From Bacteroidales bacterium (lineage in GTDB: Bacteria > Bacteroidota > Bacteroidia > Bacteroidales > Paludibacteraceae), in contig JALFYY010000005.1 of the NCBI GenBank assembly GCA_022783865.1, positions 1-64,000 of the forward strand: a stretch of 64,000 nucleotides of DNA, written 5' to 3'. Shown here piece after piece: positions 1-8,110 of this stretch (position 1 is the stretch's first letter; each line of letters opens with the position of its first letter). The notes beneath the pieces were generated by a model. That model did no database searches, had not been told where the DNA came from, and worked only from the letters and a program-made list of their open reading frames with translations. A program made the translations under genes and the position numbers.

Positions 1-13
1 GTCGGTTATTTGC

Positions 14-87
14 ATATGCGGTGGGTTTTGGTGTTTTTTTCTATTTTTTTTTGTTTATACTACAAAGATACAAAATTCACCGCATAT
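14..87. repeat. Inverted repeat ATATGCGGTG / CACCGCATAT
   Basis: ATATGCGGTG at 14-23 is the exact reverse complement of CACCGCATAT at 78-87, with 54 bases between. The 9-base core CACCGCATA/TATGCGGTG returns as a tight hairpin at 1255-1277. The arms could mark the edges of an inserted element; this is inference. Confidence 0.5.
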
Positions 88-161
88 TTGCAAGACTTAT
101 TACATTTATTTTCAATAAATTGCTTATTTCGAACTCACGTTAAACAAACATCATTGACGCC

Positions 162-479
162 ATGATTTCTATTCCTTATCGGCAACTCATCGAGTTGCAA
201 AAAATGCTGAATGTATCATTGTCTATCGTCAACCAACTCCTACAATTCTATCAACAAGCCTCGGGGATGTTCTCATGACAGGCAGTAAGTAAATCTGAAT
301 TGGCAACCTTGGTTGGAGTTTCGTTGCGCACTTTTGCCGGTTGGCTACGTGATTGTCAGAGCGGACTTGTGCTGTCGGCTTGTGAGACGGGACGAGATAA
401 CGAGCGAGGGTGTGTTCGGTTTGCAGCAGGCTTTGTAATGATAGACTACAAATTTCTATATCTTTCTACCAAAGACTGA
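162..479 (+). pseudogene. Interrupted small HTH-like reading frame (DUF4248-like)
   Basis: From the ATG at 162 there are 38 codons, a TGA at 276-278, then 66 more codons in the same frame to the TGA at 477-479. The part after the first stop contains KSELATLVGVSLRTFAGWL, which resembles the small Bacteroidetes DUF4248-type proteins that begin with a helix-turn-helix-like segment around a GVS.RTF motif. I see no good ATG immediately after the internal stop, so the simplest reading is a gene broken by a nonsense mutation. A short 38-residue peptide, or downstream initiation at an unusual codon, remains possible. The family call is from memory of the motif and is tentative. It lies alone in gene-poor DNA next to repeats, consistent with a decaying accessory element. 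Confidence 0.4.
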
Positions 480-510
480 CAAAGACAATCAGTAGCCCTT
501 TCTGTTGCTG

Positions 511-929
511 TATCTTTGCAATGGATAAAAAATACACTGCTAATCCGCAACAATAGCATTAATCCGCAATTAAACGGAAAGTACCCTTTTCCGTCACCGT
601 ATCTTTGCATTGTGTATGGAGCGTGTAACAGGAAGAAACCTGAAGGAAACTGAAGAAAACTGAAATATCAGGAAAAATCCCGAAGGAAACTGAAGGAAAC
701 GACAGAAAACTGAAGATGCCGTTTTCTCTTGCCGTATCTTTGTACCGGAAATGGAAAAAAATGCAATCAAATTCGGCAAATGTCGGCAAAAACCCTCAAA
801 GTCGGCATAAAAACGGAAAGTACCGTTTCCTGTTGCCGTATCTTTGCAGTGGGAAATGGGCAATGCAAAAACGAACAAAAAGCGAACAGTTGTTCTTGGA
901 AATTGCTCTGTTTCCGCCGTATATTTGCA
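511..929 (+). promoter_or_regulatory. Array of five Bacteroidetes -7 boxes
   Basis: TATCTTTG or TATATTTG occurs on the plus strand at 511-518, 600-607, 735-742, 839-846 and 920-927, each preceded by a T/C-rich stretch ending in TTGCCG, CACCG or CCGCCG. The sequence before the boxes is partly duplicated: AAACGGAAAGTACC stands before both the 600 and the 839 box. No convincing coding sequence follows any of them, and the next gene starts at 1556 with its own promoter. Confidence 0.6.
631..720 (+). repeat. 10-bp periodic purine repeat (TGAAGGAAAC)n
   Basis: Nine consecutive 10-base blocks, most of them variants of TGAAGGAAAC (641-650 and 691-700 are identical), put a short A-run at the same place in each turn of the helix. 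The repeat ends 15 bases before the -7 box at 735, so it could act as bent upstream DNA. That role is inferred. Confidence 0.6.
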
Positions 930-1143
930 ATGCGAAACCGAAGTGTCGGTTTCGATAGTGCAGATAGCGCCCCTGTGGTGGCGTATTATAATTGATAAAA
1001 TGCAAGGCGCTGAGAGTGAGTGTGATAGGAGTTTACTGATGTAAATGACTGAACACGAATCTCGAAAACAACAAAGCAGTTTCTCAATTGGAATAGCCGC
1101 CCTTTCTGCAAGTTAGTGCTTCTTGGCAGGAATCAGCCCCCTA

Positions 1144-1418
1144 CCGTCGTGAGACGGGAGAAAAAGCACGATGATCTTTGATAAGTCTGGCAACGCCCTA
1201 CGTAGCGGAACGCTACCGCTAAGGCGTTTTAGTTGTTCTCCCGTTCGCTTGCTCCACCGCATAGGAGTTATGCGGTGCGTTCACTATCGGAAGCCCATCC
1301 GAGGGCTTCCTTCACGGGTTTGCTGCGTTTTTTGAAAGGTAAACGCCGCACTGGTTTTGCCTTTCGAATGCCATGCGGCTGGGTGTACGCCTGACGGCGT
1401 ATGCGGGCAGGCGTACAC
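1144..1418. repeat. Cluster of perfect inverted repeats
   Basis: Six inverted repeats are packed here. They are CCGTC/GACGG (1144-1157), ACGGGAGAA/TTCTCCCGT (1154-1162 with 1236-1244), a nested stem AACGCC/GGCGTT enclosing GTAGCG-GAA-CGCTAC (1192-1228), CACCGCATA/TATGCGGTG (1255-1277), GGAAGCCC/GGGCTTCC (1289-1310) and GTGTACGCCTG/CAGGCGTACAC (1383-1418). No open reading frame here looks real. The layout recalls structured non-coding DNA of conjugative elements (an oriT or leading-region fragment), but I cannot confirm an identity. Confidence 0.6.
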
Positions 1419-1456
1419 ACTCCGGCAGCATATTACTCCACAGGAAAAACGCCCTC

Positions 1457-1487
1457 TTGCGGTTTTCAGTAATTTTATGTACTTTTG
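1457..1487 (+). promoter_or_regulatory. Promoter of the OPT transporter gene
   Basis: TACTTTTG at 1480-1487 fits the Bacteroidetes -7 box, with a TTG at 1457-1459 in the upstream region. The gene's ATG is at 1556, about 70 bases downstream. Confidence 0.5.
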
Positions 1488-1555
1488 CAAGTTGAATATT
1501 GCGGTTTGTTTCCGTATGGGGAAACAAGCGTGGAAATACGATAAACAGCTACATT

Positions 1556-3496
1556 ATGAAAACCAAACTACCAGAGAATGCCAACCGCCCTTTGCAAAAA
1601 GGAGAGAAATACGAACCTATCCTGCCCGGCAACCGGACTTTCCCGGAAGTGACGCCCTACTCGGTGACGATGGGCGTGGTGATGGCAATCATCTTTTCGG
1701 CAGCCGCTGCTTATTTGGGACTGAAAGTGGGACAAGTGTTCGAAGCCGCTATCCCTATCGCCATTATTGCCGTCGGGCTTTCTTCTGCTACCAAGCGCAA
1801 GAATGCCTTGGGTGAAAATGTGATTATCCAAAGTATCGGTGCCTCGTCGGGCGTGATTGTGGCAGGCGCAATCTTTACATTGCCCGCCCTCTATATCCTG
1901 CAAGCCAAGTATCCGGAGATAACGGTCAACTTTATGCAAGTGTTCCTCTCCAGTCTGCTCGGAGGCTGTTTGGGTATCCTGTTCCTCATACCGTTCCGCA
2001 AATACTTTGTGAGCGATATGCACGGACAGTATCCTTTCCCTGAAGCTACTGCCACAACGCAAGTATTGGTGTCGGGCGAACAAGGCGGCTCGCAAGCTAA
2101 ACCGCTTATTTGGGCAGCCGGCATAGGCGGACTCTACGATTTCCTGGTTTCCACTTTCGGACTATGGACCGAGAGCCTCAGCACCCGCATGACCGGTTGG
2201 GGAGAGATGCTGGCACAGAAGTGGAAACTCACTTTCTCGCTCAACACGAGTGCCGCTGTATTGGGTTTGGGCTATATTGTGGGACTGAAATATGCGGCTA
2301 TCATCTGCGCCGGCAGTTTGTTCGTATGGTGGTTCCTGATTCCGCTGCTGGGTATGACTACCGTTGACAGCGTGATGCTGAGCGAAGCCGACCCGCAATG
2401 GATATTCAGCAACTATGCCCGCTATATCGGTATCGGTGCCATTGCAATGGCAGGCGTTATCGGTATCGTGAAGAGTTGGAGCGTGATAAAGAGTGCTGTC
2501 GGATTGGCAGGCAAGGAACTAAAAGGCAAGGGCAAACAAGTGGCACAACAGACCTTGCGCACCGAGAAAGACCTGAGTATGCGTTTTCTTGTGATTGCCA
2601 TTGTGGCAGCTTTGATATTGGTGTTCGTGTTCTTCCTTGTGGGCGTTATCCACAATTTCTTCCAGGCGCTGATAGCCTGGGTGGTAGTGACGCTTATCGC
2701 TTTTCTCTTTACTACGGTGGCAGCCAATGCCATTGCCATTGTGGGTAGCAACCCCGTGAGCGGTATGACACTGATGACGCTCATCATTGCTTCCGTTGTG
2801 TTGGTTGCCGTGGGGTTGAAAGGGACAAGCGGTATGGTAGCCAGTATGGTTATCGGCGGTGTGGTCTGTACGGCACTCAGTATGGCAGGCGGCTTCATTA
2901 CCGACCTGAAGATAGGTTACTGGATTGGTACAACACCGCAGAAGCAGGAGACGTGGAAGTTCTTGGGCACTTTGGTGAGTGCGGCTACGGTGGGCGGCGT
3001 AATCATCATTCTGAACAAGACCTACGGTTTCTCGGGCGAGAATGCTCTGGTAGCACCGCAAGCCAATGCCATGGCGGCTGTGATAGAGCCGTTGATGATG
3101 GGGCAGGGTGCACCCTGGTTGCTGTATGGCGCAGGTGCTATGCTGGCATTGCTGCTCAATATGTTGGGCGTGCCCGTATTGGCATTCGCTTTGGGTATGT
3201 TCATTCCGTTGGAACTGAATACACCGCTTGTAGTAGGCGGATTTATTTCGTGGCTGATGACGCGCACCAAAGATACTGACTTGGCACAACGCCGGCAGGA
3301 GAAAGGTACACTTATTGCAAGTGGCTTCATTGCCGGTGGCGCCTTGATGGGTGTGGTAAGTGCCGCTATCCGTTTTGCCGGAGCCGATTGGTATCTCACA
3401 GATTGGGCACAATCGGCAGGTGCCGAATGGCTCGGCGTAGGGGCATACGCGGCATTGATAGCCTACTTTGTCATAGCAAGCCGGAGAGTGAAATAG
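1556..3496 (+). CDS. OPT family oligopeptide transporter
   Basis: This is a polytopic inner-membrane protein of about 646 residues, the usual size for prokaryotic OPT (oligopeptide/YSL) transporters, which import small peptides with protons. After a short cytosolic start (KLPENANRPL), the first membrane segment and the loop AAAYLGLKVGQVFEAAIPIA are typical of the family, followed by the polar re-entrant-like stretch NVIIQSIGASSG and a long series of hydrophobic segments to the basic end ASRRVK. The frame stays open upstream through a TTG at 1499, but the ATG at 1556 gives the normal N-terminus. The gene for an MFS protein follows 24 bases downstream on the same strand, so the two may be cotranscribed. 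The family is clear; the substrate is not. Confidence 0.9.
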   Translation: MKTKLPENANRPLQKGEKYEPILPGNRTFPEVTPYSVTMGVVMAIIFSAAAAYLGLKVGQVFEAAIPIAIIAVGLSSATKRKNALGENVIIQSIGASSGVIVAGAIFTLPALYILQAKYPEITVNFMQVFLSSLLGGCLGILFLIPFRKYFVSDMHGQYPFPEATATTQVLVSGEQGGSQAKPLIWAAGIGGLYDFLVSTFGLWTESLSTRMTGWGEMLAQKWKLTFSLNTSAAVLGLGYIVGLKYAAIICAGSLFVWWFLIPLLGMTTVDSVMLSEADPQWIFSNYARYIGIGAIAMAGVIGIVKSWSVIKSAVGLAGKELKGKGKQVAQQTLRTEKDLSMRFLVIAIVAALILVFVFFLVGVIHNFFQALIAWVVVTLIAFLFTTVAANAIAIVGSNPVSGMTLMTLIIASVVLVAVGLKGTSGMVASMVIGGVVCTALSMAGGFITDLKIGYWIGTTPQKQETWKFLGTLVSAATVGGVIIILNKTYGFSGENALVAPQANAMAAVIEPLMMGQGAPWLLYGAGAMLALLLNMLGVPVLAFALGMFIPLELNTPLVVGGFISWLMTRTKDTDLAQRRQEKGTLIASGFIAGGALMGVVSAAIRFAGADWYLTDWAQSAGAEWLGVGAYAALIAYFVIASRRVK

Positions 3497-3520
3497 TTGA
3501 TATCTGATATTTGATATAGC

Positions 3521-4780
3521 ATGTACAACGCATTATACACAACCAACTTCCTGAGTACGCTCAACGACAACTATCAGAAGATGATAGGTATGTTGGTCGT
3601 AACAGGTTGGGTGTCGTCGGAGTGGAAACCGATGGTCATCAGTGTGGCGGGGGCAGCCCTGGTGTTGCCCTATATCTTCTGTTCCCCTTTGGCGAACAGA
3701 GCCGCACAGGTGTTCGGCAAACAGAAAGTGGTGCGCGTGTGCAAGTTGCTGGAATTGCCCATAGTGCTGCTGTCGGTTATCGGCTTTTTGCTCAAAGACC
3801 CGACGCTCTTCCCGCAGAAGGATTTCTATACCCCTTTGTCGGTATGTCTGGTCATCTTGGCTATCTTCCTGATTGGTATTCAGAGTGCGATGTACTCACC
3901 TGCCAAATACGGACTGATACGCGATATAGGCGGCATAGAGAATGTGAGCAAAGGTATGGGCGGAATGGAGAGCATCAGTTTCTTGGGTATGCTGCTCGGT
4001 ACGGCTTTGGCGGCATTGGCAGTGGAGAAGTTCTCGCCGATAGGATACAGCAGTCTGTTGCTCATATTTGCCGCTTTGGGGTATGTGGCAAGTTTGTTTA
4101 TCCGTGCTGACGAAATCAATGTGGGGCAACGCGAGAGCCTCAATCCGTTTGCTTATATGAAGAGTGCGCACCGCATAGCAGGACAATACAAGGGACTGAA
4201 CAGCATTATTTATATACTGAGCATCTTCTGGTGGTTTGCTACAACCATTCAGTTGGGTCTGATTGTCTATTGCCAGGAAGTGATGGGTATGCAGGGCGGT
4301 GCGCCCGGTGTGATTATGTGTGTGGCGGCTGTAGGTATCAGTTTGGGATGCGTAGTGAGCGGCAGAGTGGGCAACAAGCATTATGGCGAGATAGCCCGGA
4401 CTCCTATCTACGGAACTGTTATGGTAATCGGACTGATGGTTTTGTTCTTCCTGCCGCCTGCCGGGTACACGGCTTTCACTGTTGTGCTGTTCCTGCTCTC
4501 GTTTGCCGGCGGCTTCTTCAAAGTGCCGATGGACGCTGTGATACAACGGACGGTGAAACCCGAAGAGTTGGACGGTATGCTGGCATATTTCAACCAGGTG
4601 TCGTTCCTCTTTATGCTGGGTGCCAGCGTGACATACTACTTGCTCACGCTCATCCTTCCGCTACGATATGTGTTCCTCATGATGGCAATTGTTCTGCTGG
4701 CGGCATCAGTGAGTGTGATAATTTGCTATCCGCCGGTGAAGCAATATTGGAAGAAACGATGCGGTAAGTGCAAACGATAG
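3521..4780 (+). CDS. MFS transporter, LplT-like
   Basis: This is a 419-residue major facilitator protein with about 12 hydrophobic segments. The start (MYNALYTTNFLSTLNDN) and the segment IGIQSAMYSPAKYGLIRDI resemble LplT, the lysophospholipid flippase, and the MFS halves of acyltransferase fusions, where a conserved ALFSPAKYG-like motif occurs. LplT works with an acyltransferase/acyl-ACP synthetase that remakes phospholipid at the inner membrane; no such gene is visible beside this one. It lies 24 bases after the OPT gene and 43 before fba. The MFS call is firm and the LplT-like function is inferred from motif similarity. Confidence 0.8.
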   Translation: MYNALYTTNFLSTLNDNYQKMIGMLVVTGWVSSEWKPMVISVAGAALVLPYIFCSPLANRAAQVFGKQKVVRVCKLLELPIVLLSVIGFLLKDPTLFPQKDFYTPLSVCLVILAIFLIGIQSAMYSPAKYGLIRDIGGIENVSKGMGGMESISFLGMLLGTALAALAVEKFSPIGYSSLLLIFAALGYVASLFIRADEINVGQRESLNPFAYMKSAHRIAGQYKGLNSIIYILSIFWWFATTIQLGLIVYCQEVMGMQGGAPGVIMCVAAVGISLGCVVSGRVGNKHYGEIARTPIYGTVMVIGLMVLFFLPPAGYTAFTVVLFLLSFAGGFFKVPMDAVIQRTVKPEELDGMLAYFNQVSFLFMLGASVTYYLLTLILPLRYVFLMMAIVLLAASVSVIICYPPVKQYWKKRCGKCKR

Positions 4781-4823
4781 TGCAACTATATACAAACAAA
4801 CCTAATATATAACAATTACAACT

Positions 4824-5822
4824 ATGGTTAATTACAAAGAATTGGGCCTGGTGAACACACGTGATATGTTCGCAAAGGCAATCAAGGGAGGTTATGCCAT
4901 TCCTGCTTTCAATTTCAACAACATGGAGCAATTGCAAGCCATCATCAAGGCTTCTGCAGAAACCAAGTCTCCGGTTATCCTGCAAGTGTCGAAAGGCGCA
5001 CGCAACTATGCCAACCAAACATTGCTCCGCTACATGGCACAAGGTGCCGTAGAGTATGCAAAAGAGTTGGGTTGGGAGCACCCTCAAATCGTGCTTCACT
5101 TGGACCACGGTGACAGCTTCGAACTCTGCAAATCGTGCATCGACATGGGTTTCTCGTCGGTAATGATCGACGGTTCGAGCCTTCCTTATGACGAGAACGT
5201 GGCTTTGACCCGCAAAGTGGTGGAATATGCTCATCAGTTCGACGTAACGGTTGAAGGCGAACTTGGTGTATTGGCAGGTGTTGAAGACGAAGTACAAGCC
5301 GAAGAAAGCCACTATACCAAACCGGAAGAAGTAATCGACTTTACTTCCAAAACAGGTGTTGACTCCTTGGCTATCTCTATCGGAACAAGCCATGGTGCTT
5401 ACAAGTTCAAACCCGAACAATGCACACGTGACCCCAAGACCGGCAAACTCGTTCCTCCTCCATTGGCATTCGATGTATTGGACGCTATTATGGACAAATT
5501 GCCCGGTTTCCCCATCGTATTGCACGGCTCGAGTAGTGTACCGCAAGAGTACGTTGACATTATCAATGCCAACGGTGGTAAATTGCCCGATGCGGTAGGT
5601 ATCCCTGAGGAGCAACTCCGCAAGGCTTCGAAGAGCGCTGTTTGCAAAATCAATATCGACTCCGATTCCCGTCTGGCATTTACGGCTGCTATCCGCCGTG
5701 TGTTCAACGAGAAACCCGGTGAGTTCGACCCGCGCAAATACTGCGGTCCTGCACGCGACGAGATGGAGAAGCTCTACAAGCACAAAATCATCAATGTGCT
5801 CGGTTCCGACGGCAAAGCATAA
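4824..5822 (+). CDS. fba: Class II fructose-bisphosphate aldolase
   Basis: This cytosolic zinc enzyme cleaves fructose 1,6-bisphosphate into dihydroxyacetone phosphate and glyceraldehyde 3-phosphate in glycolysis and gluconeogenesis. At 332 residues it has the normal length. The class II signature HLDHGD lies at residues 92-97 and includes a zinc-ligand histidine. Other family marks are PAFNFNNMEQ near the N-terminus, the acidic loop VEGELGVLAGVEDEV, AISIGTSHGAYKF and LHGSSSVP, where a second histidine binds zinc. A strong intrinsic terminator follows 38 bases after the stop. I see no clear -7 box in the short gap before it, so it may depend on transcription from the upstream transporter genes. 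Confidence 0.97.
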   Translation: MVNYKELGLVNTRDMFAKAIKGGYAIPAFNFNNMEQLQAIIKASAETKSPVILQVSKGARNYANQTLLRYMAQGAVEYAKELGWEHPQIVLHLDHGDSFELCKSCIDMGFSSVMIDGSSLPYDENVALTRKVVEYAHQFDVTVEGELGVLAGVEDEVQAEESHYTKPEEVIDFTSKTGVDSLAISIGTSHGAYKFKPEQCTRDPKTGKLVPPPLAFDVLDAIMDKLPGFPIVLHGSSSVPQEYVDIINANGGKLPDAVGIPEEQLRKASKSAVCKINIDSDSRLAFTAAIRRVFNEKPGEFDPRKYCGPARDEMEKLYKHKIINVLGSDGKA

Positions 5823-5860
5823 TCCGCTCTTGTTGACAGACAAGCATTGTCAAAACAAAG

Positions 5861-5897
5861 GAATGTGCCGGACATTGTGTCCGGCACATTCTCTTTT
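5861..5897 (+). terminator. Intrinsic terminator after fba
   Basis: GAATGTGCCGGACA at 5861-5874 pairs perfectly with TGTCCGGCACATTC at 5878-5891 across a TTG loop and is followed by TCTTTT. On the minus strand it also lies beyond the end of the PUL. Confidence 0.9.
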
Positions 5898-5961
5898 GAT
5901 GTCAGTTGGAAAGCAAAACGGGGTCTGTACGAAACAATTAGGGCTCTGCCGCTCCGTTGTT

Positions 5962-6040
5962 CAGTTTCTCACCTCCTCAACTTCTCACCTCTTCAAATCT
6001 TCACCTTCTCAGCTTCTCAACTCCTCAACTCTTCACCTCC
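5962..6040. repeat. CTTCTCAACTCC-type degenerate repeat
   Basis: A pyrimidine-rich stretch built from variants of CTCCTCAA and CTTCTCAC with a period of about 8-9 bases ends exactly at the stop codon of the GH97 gene. Related stretches occur at 20474-20530, 43839-43888 and 63105-63147. Confidence 0.7.
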
Positions 6041-8089
6041 TCAGTCCCTCTCCTTCACCGTTATCGCAAAGCCGCCGCCTGATGCCATACGGATGGAGAG
6101 AGGCAATGAGATATTGCCATTTGTCAGTTCTGCTTTGCCTCTCTTGATGCGCAACTGGAAATCGGTGATATCAAGGGCATAAGGATTGTTTTGCCATTCA
6201 GCATCTGCTGCATCTTGCCAGAGGGTTACGTCATATGTGCCGCTGGGTAGAAACGACCAGTCGATAGTGACTTCTCGTGCCGTTTCGTCGTTCACTGCAC
6301 CGATGTACCAGTTTGTAGTGTTGCGGTCTTGCCGTGCCATAATGATATAATCGCCTATAGCACCGTCTAACAGGCGCGATTGCTCCCAGTCGCAGGGCAC
6401 TTCGGTGACGAAGCGGAAAGCATCAGGATAGAGCAGGTAGTTCTCGGGCAGGTCGCAAGCCATCTGCAAGGGCGAATACATTACGACGAAGAGTCCCAGC
6501 TGGTTAGCCAACGTGGCATGTACACGGGTGCCGGGCTGTATAGGATTGGCGAAATTGAATACGCCAGGGGTGTAGTCAGCCGGTCCTGCCAACATACGGG
6601 TGAAGGGTAGTACGGTGACGTGCTCGGCAGGGCTGCCGCCGTCTTGCGACCAAGCGTTCCATTCTTGTCCGCGAATACCTTCTTGCGTCATCAGGTTGGG
6701 ATAGGTGCGTTGCAAACCGGTGGGCATTACGGGCTCGTGGTTGTCGATAGCCACATGGTGACGGGCAGCCGTTTCTATCACTTTCCGATAGTGGCGTATG
6801 CCCACTTGCGAACGGTTGTATTGCTTGCCTTCGGCATAGTTGATATAGGGGGCAACGTAGCCGGTTTTGACAGCGTGCATGCCGTATTGTTCGATGTAGC
6901 AGTAGGCAGTATCCAACTGGTTCTCGTAGTTGGCAGCATCGCCGCCTGTCTCGTGGTGGAAGATGATTTGTACGCCCCGTTGATGAGCGTAATCTGCCAG
7001 ATAGTCGATATCGTAGTCGCTATAGGGTGTGACAAACGAGAACTGCTCTTCGGGGTGCGGTCCGTCCCATGAGCCCCAGCCTACGTTCCATCCTTCTGCC
7101 AGCACACCGCCAAAGCCGTTGTCGGCGGCAAAGTCGATGTAGCGCTTCATGGTTTCGGTGGTAGCACCGTGCTTAGGTCCGTTCCACCACGTCATTTGTT
7201 TGAGGTGCATACCCCACCAGATACCGATGAACTTCATGGGCTTTATCCACGAGGTGTCTGCGATTTTGCATGGCTCATTGAGATTGAGCATAATGCGCGA
7301 AGCCATCAAGCCTTGCAGGTCGTCGGTGAGCGTAAGGAAGCGCCAAGGTGTTTGCCAAGGAGCCGTTTTGTAAGCCGCTACGCCGTTGCTCCAAGGGGTG
7401 AGGAAGGTGCGGATAGTATCGCCGCTATAGTAGAAGTTCTCAGCCGGATAGTCCACTAACGCTGCTTCGTGGAGGAAAGCGTACATGCCGTTTTGGAGTT
7501 CCAAAGTGATAGGGCTGCAAGTGGTGTCTTTCTCACAGATAGGGGCTTTCTGCCACAAGGCTTCGTAGTATTCGGTCCGCCACGGAATCGACCATGCCTC
7601 GGGCGTTTGGGCAAAGACGTATTCGGTCAGTTCTTTGCGGACTATCATGGTGTCTGCCTGATTGTCGGGGAAGATATAGCGGAAAGCAAAGCCGTCGTTG
7701 AACAAGCGGAACTCGATATCCATACGTGTGCCGGAAGAGTGCTTCAGTTGAACAGTCAGTTGCTTATGATAGTTGCGGATATATCTCTCCTCGCCCCATG
7801 TGGTTTCCCATGTCTCATCGTGCGCAGCGGTTTGGCAATCGAGCCATTGGAAGCCTGTAGAGAGGTCGGTTGTTTCGGTTTGCAAGCCCATAGCGGAAGG
7901 CAACAGAATGGTTTTGCCCGCTTTGGCAAGGCTGTATTGCGGTGCGCCGTCGTCGGAAAGGGTAAAATGCAGTTGCAAAGTATTGTCGGGCGATGAAATA
8001 TAGATACTATTACCCGTATTGTGGCATCCGACAAGAAGGAGCAATAGTGCGGTAGCAAAGCAATTGATGATAAGTCGATGTGTATTCAT
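6041..8089 (-). CDS. GH97 alpha-glucosidase-type lipoprotein
   Basis: This is a 682-residue glycoside hydrolase of family 97, probably anchored on the outside of the cell or in the periplasm: the signal peptide ends in the lipobox LLVGC with Cys22. An N-terminal beta-sandwich (about 30-285) precedes the TIM barrel (from FIGIWWGMH, about 287) and a C-terminal beta domain. In the motif HEPVMPTGLQRTYPN..QEGIRGQEW the glutamates fall at 452, 470 and 476, the same spacing as Glu508, Glu526 and Glu532 of SusB. That points to an inverting alpha-glucosidase-type enzyme rather than the retaining galactosidase branch. It is the last gene of the PUL, 21 bases after the GH87-like gene. Substrate specificity within alpha-glucosides is inferred. 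Confidence 0.92.
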   Translation of the reverse strand: MNTHRLIINCFATALLLLLVGCHNTGNSIYISSPDNTLQLHFTLSDDGAPQYSLAKAGKTILLPSAMGLQTETTDLSTGFQWLDCQTAAHDETWETTWGEERYIRNYHKQLTVQLKHSSGTRMDIEFRLFNDGFAFRYIFPDNQADTMIVRKELTEYVFAQTPEAWSIPWRTEYYEALWQKAPICEKDTTCSPITLELQNGMYAFLHEAALVDYPAENFYYSGDTIRTFLTPWSNGVAAYKTAPWQTPWRFLTLTDDLQGLMASRIMLNLNEPCKIADTSWIKPMKFIGIWWGMHLKQMTWWNGPKHGATTETMKRYIDFAADNGFGGVLAEGWNVGWGSWDGPHPEEQFSFVTPYSDYDIDYLADYAHQRGVQIIFHHETGGDAANYENQLDTAYCYIEQYGMHAVKTGYVAPYINYAEGKQYNRSQVGIRHYRKVIETAARHHVAIDNHEPVMPTGLQRTYPNLMTQEGIRGQEWNAWSQDGGSPAEHVTVLPFTRMLAGPADYTPGVFNFANPIQPGTRVHATLANQLGLFVVMYSPLQMACDLPENYLLYPDAFRFVTEVPCDWEQSRLLDGAIGDYIIMARQDRNTTNWYIGAVNDETAREVTIDWSFLPSGTYDVTLWQDAADAEWQNNPYALDITDFQLRIKRGKAELTNGNISLPLSIRMASGGGFAITVKERD

Positions 8090-8110
8090 ATTGAGATGAT
8101 GGGTTATGAG

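Noticed and set aside
559..1005. Several overlapping frames of 60-95 codons on both strands
   Set aside because: They arise from the repeated promoter boxes (each encodes a similar CKDTAT-like string on the minus strand) and show no domain or signal peptide.
1284..1527. Minus-strand frames of about 70 codons upstream of the OPT gene
   Set aside because: They run through perfect inverted repeats, overlap each other and carry no recognisable motif.
5861..5897. Long palindrome after fba as a mobile-element end
   Set aside because: Perfect stem, 3-base loop and T-run make it a plain intrinsic terminator.
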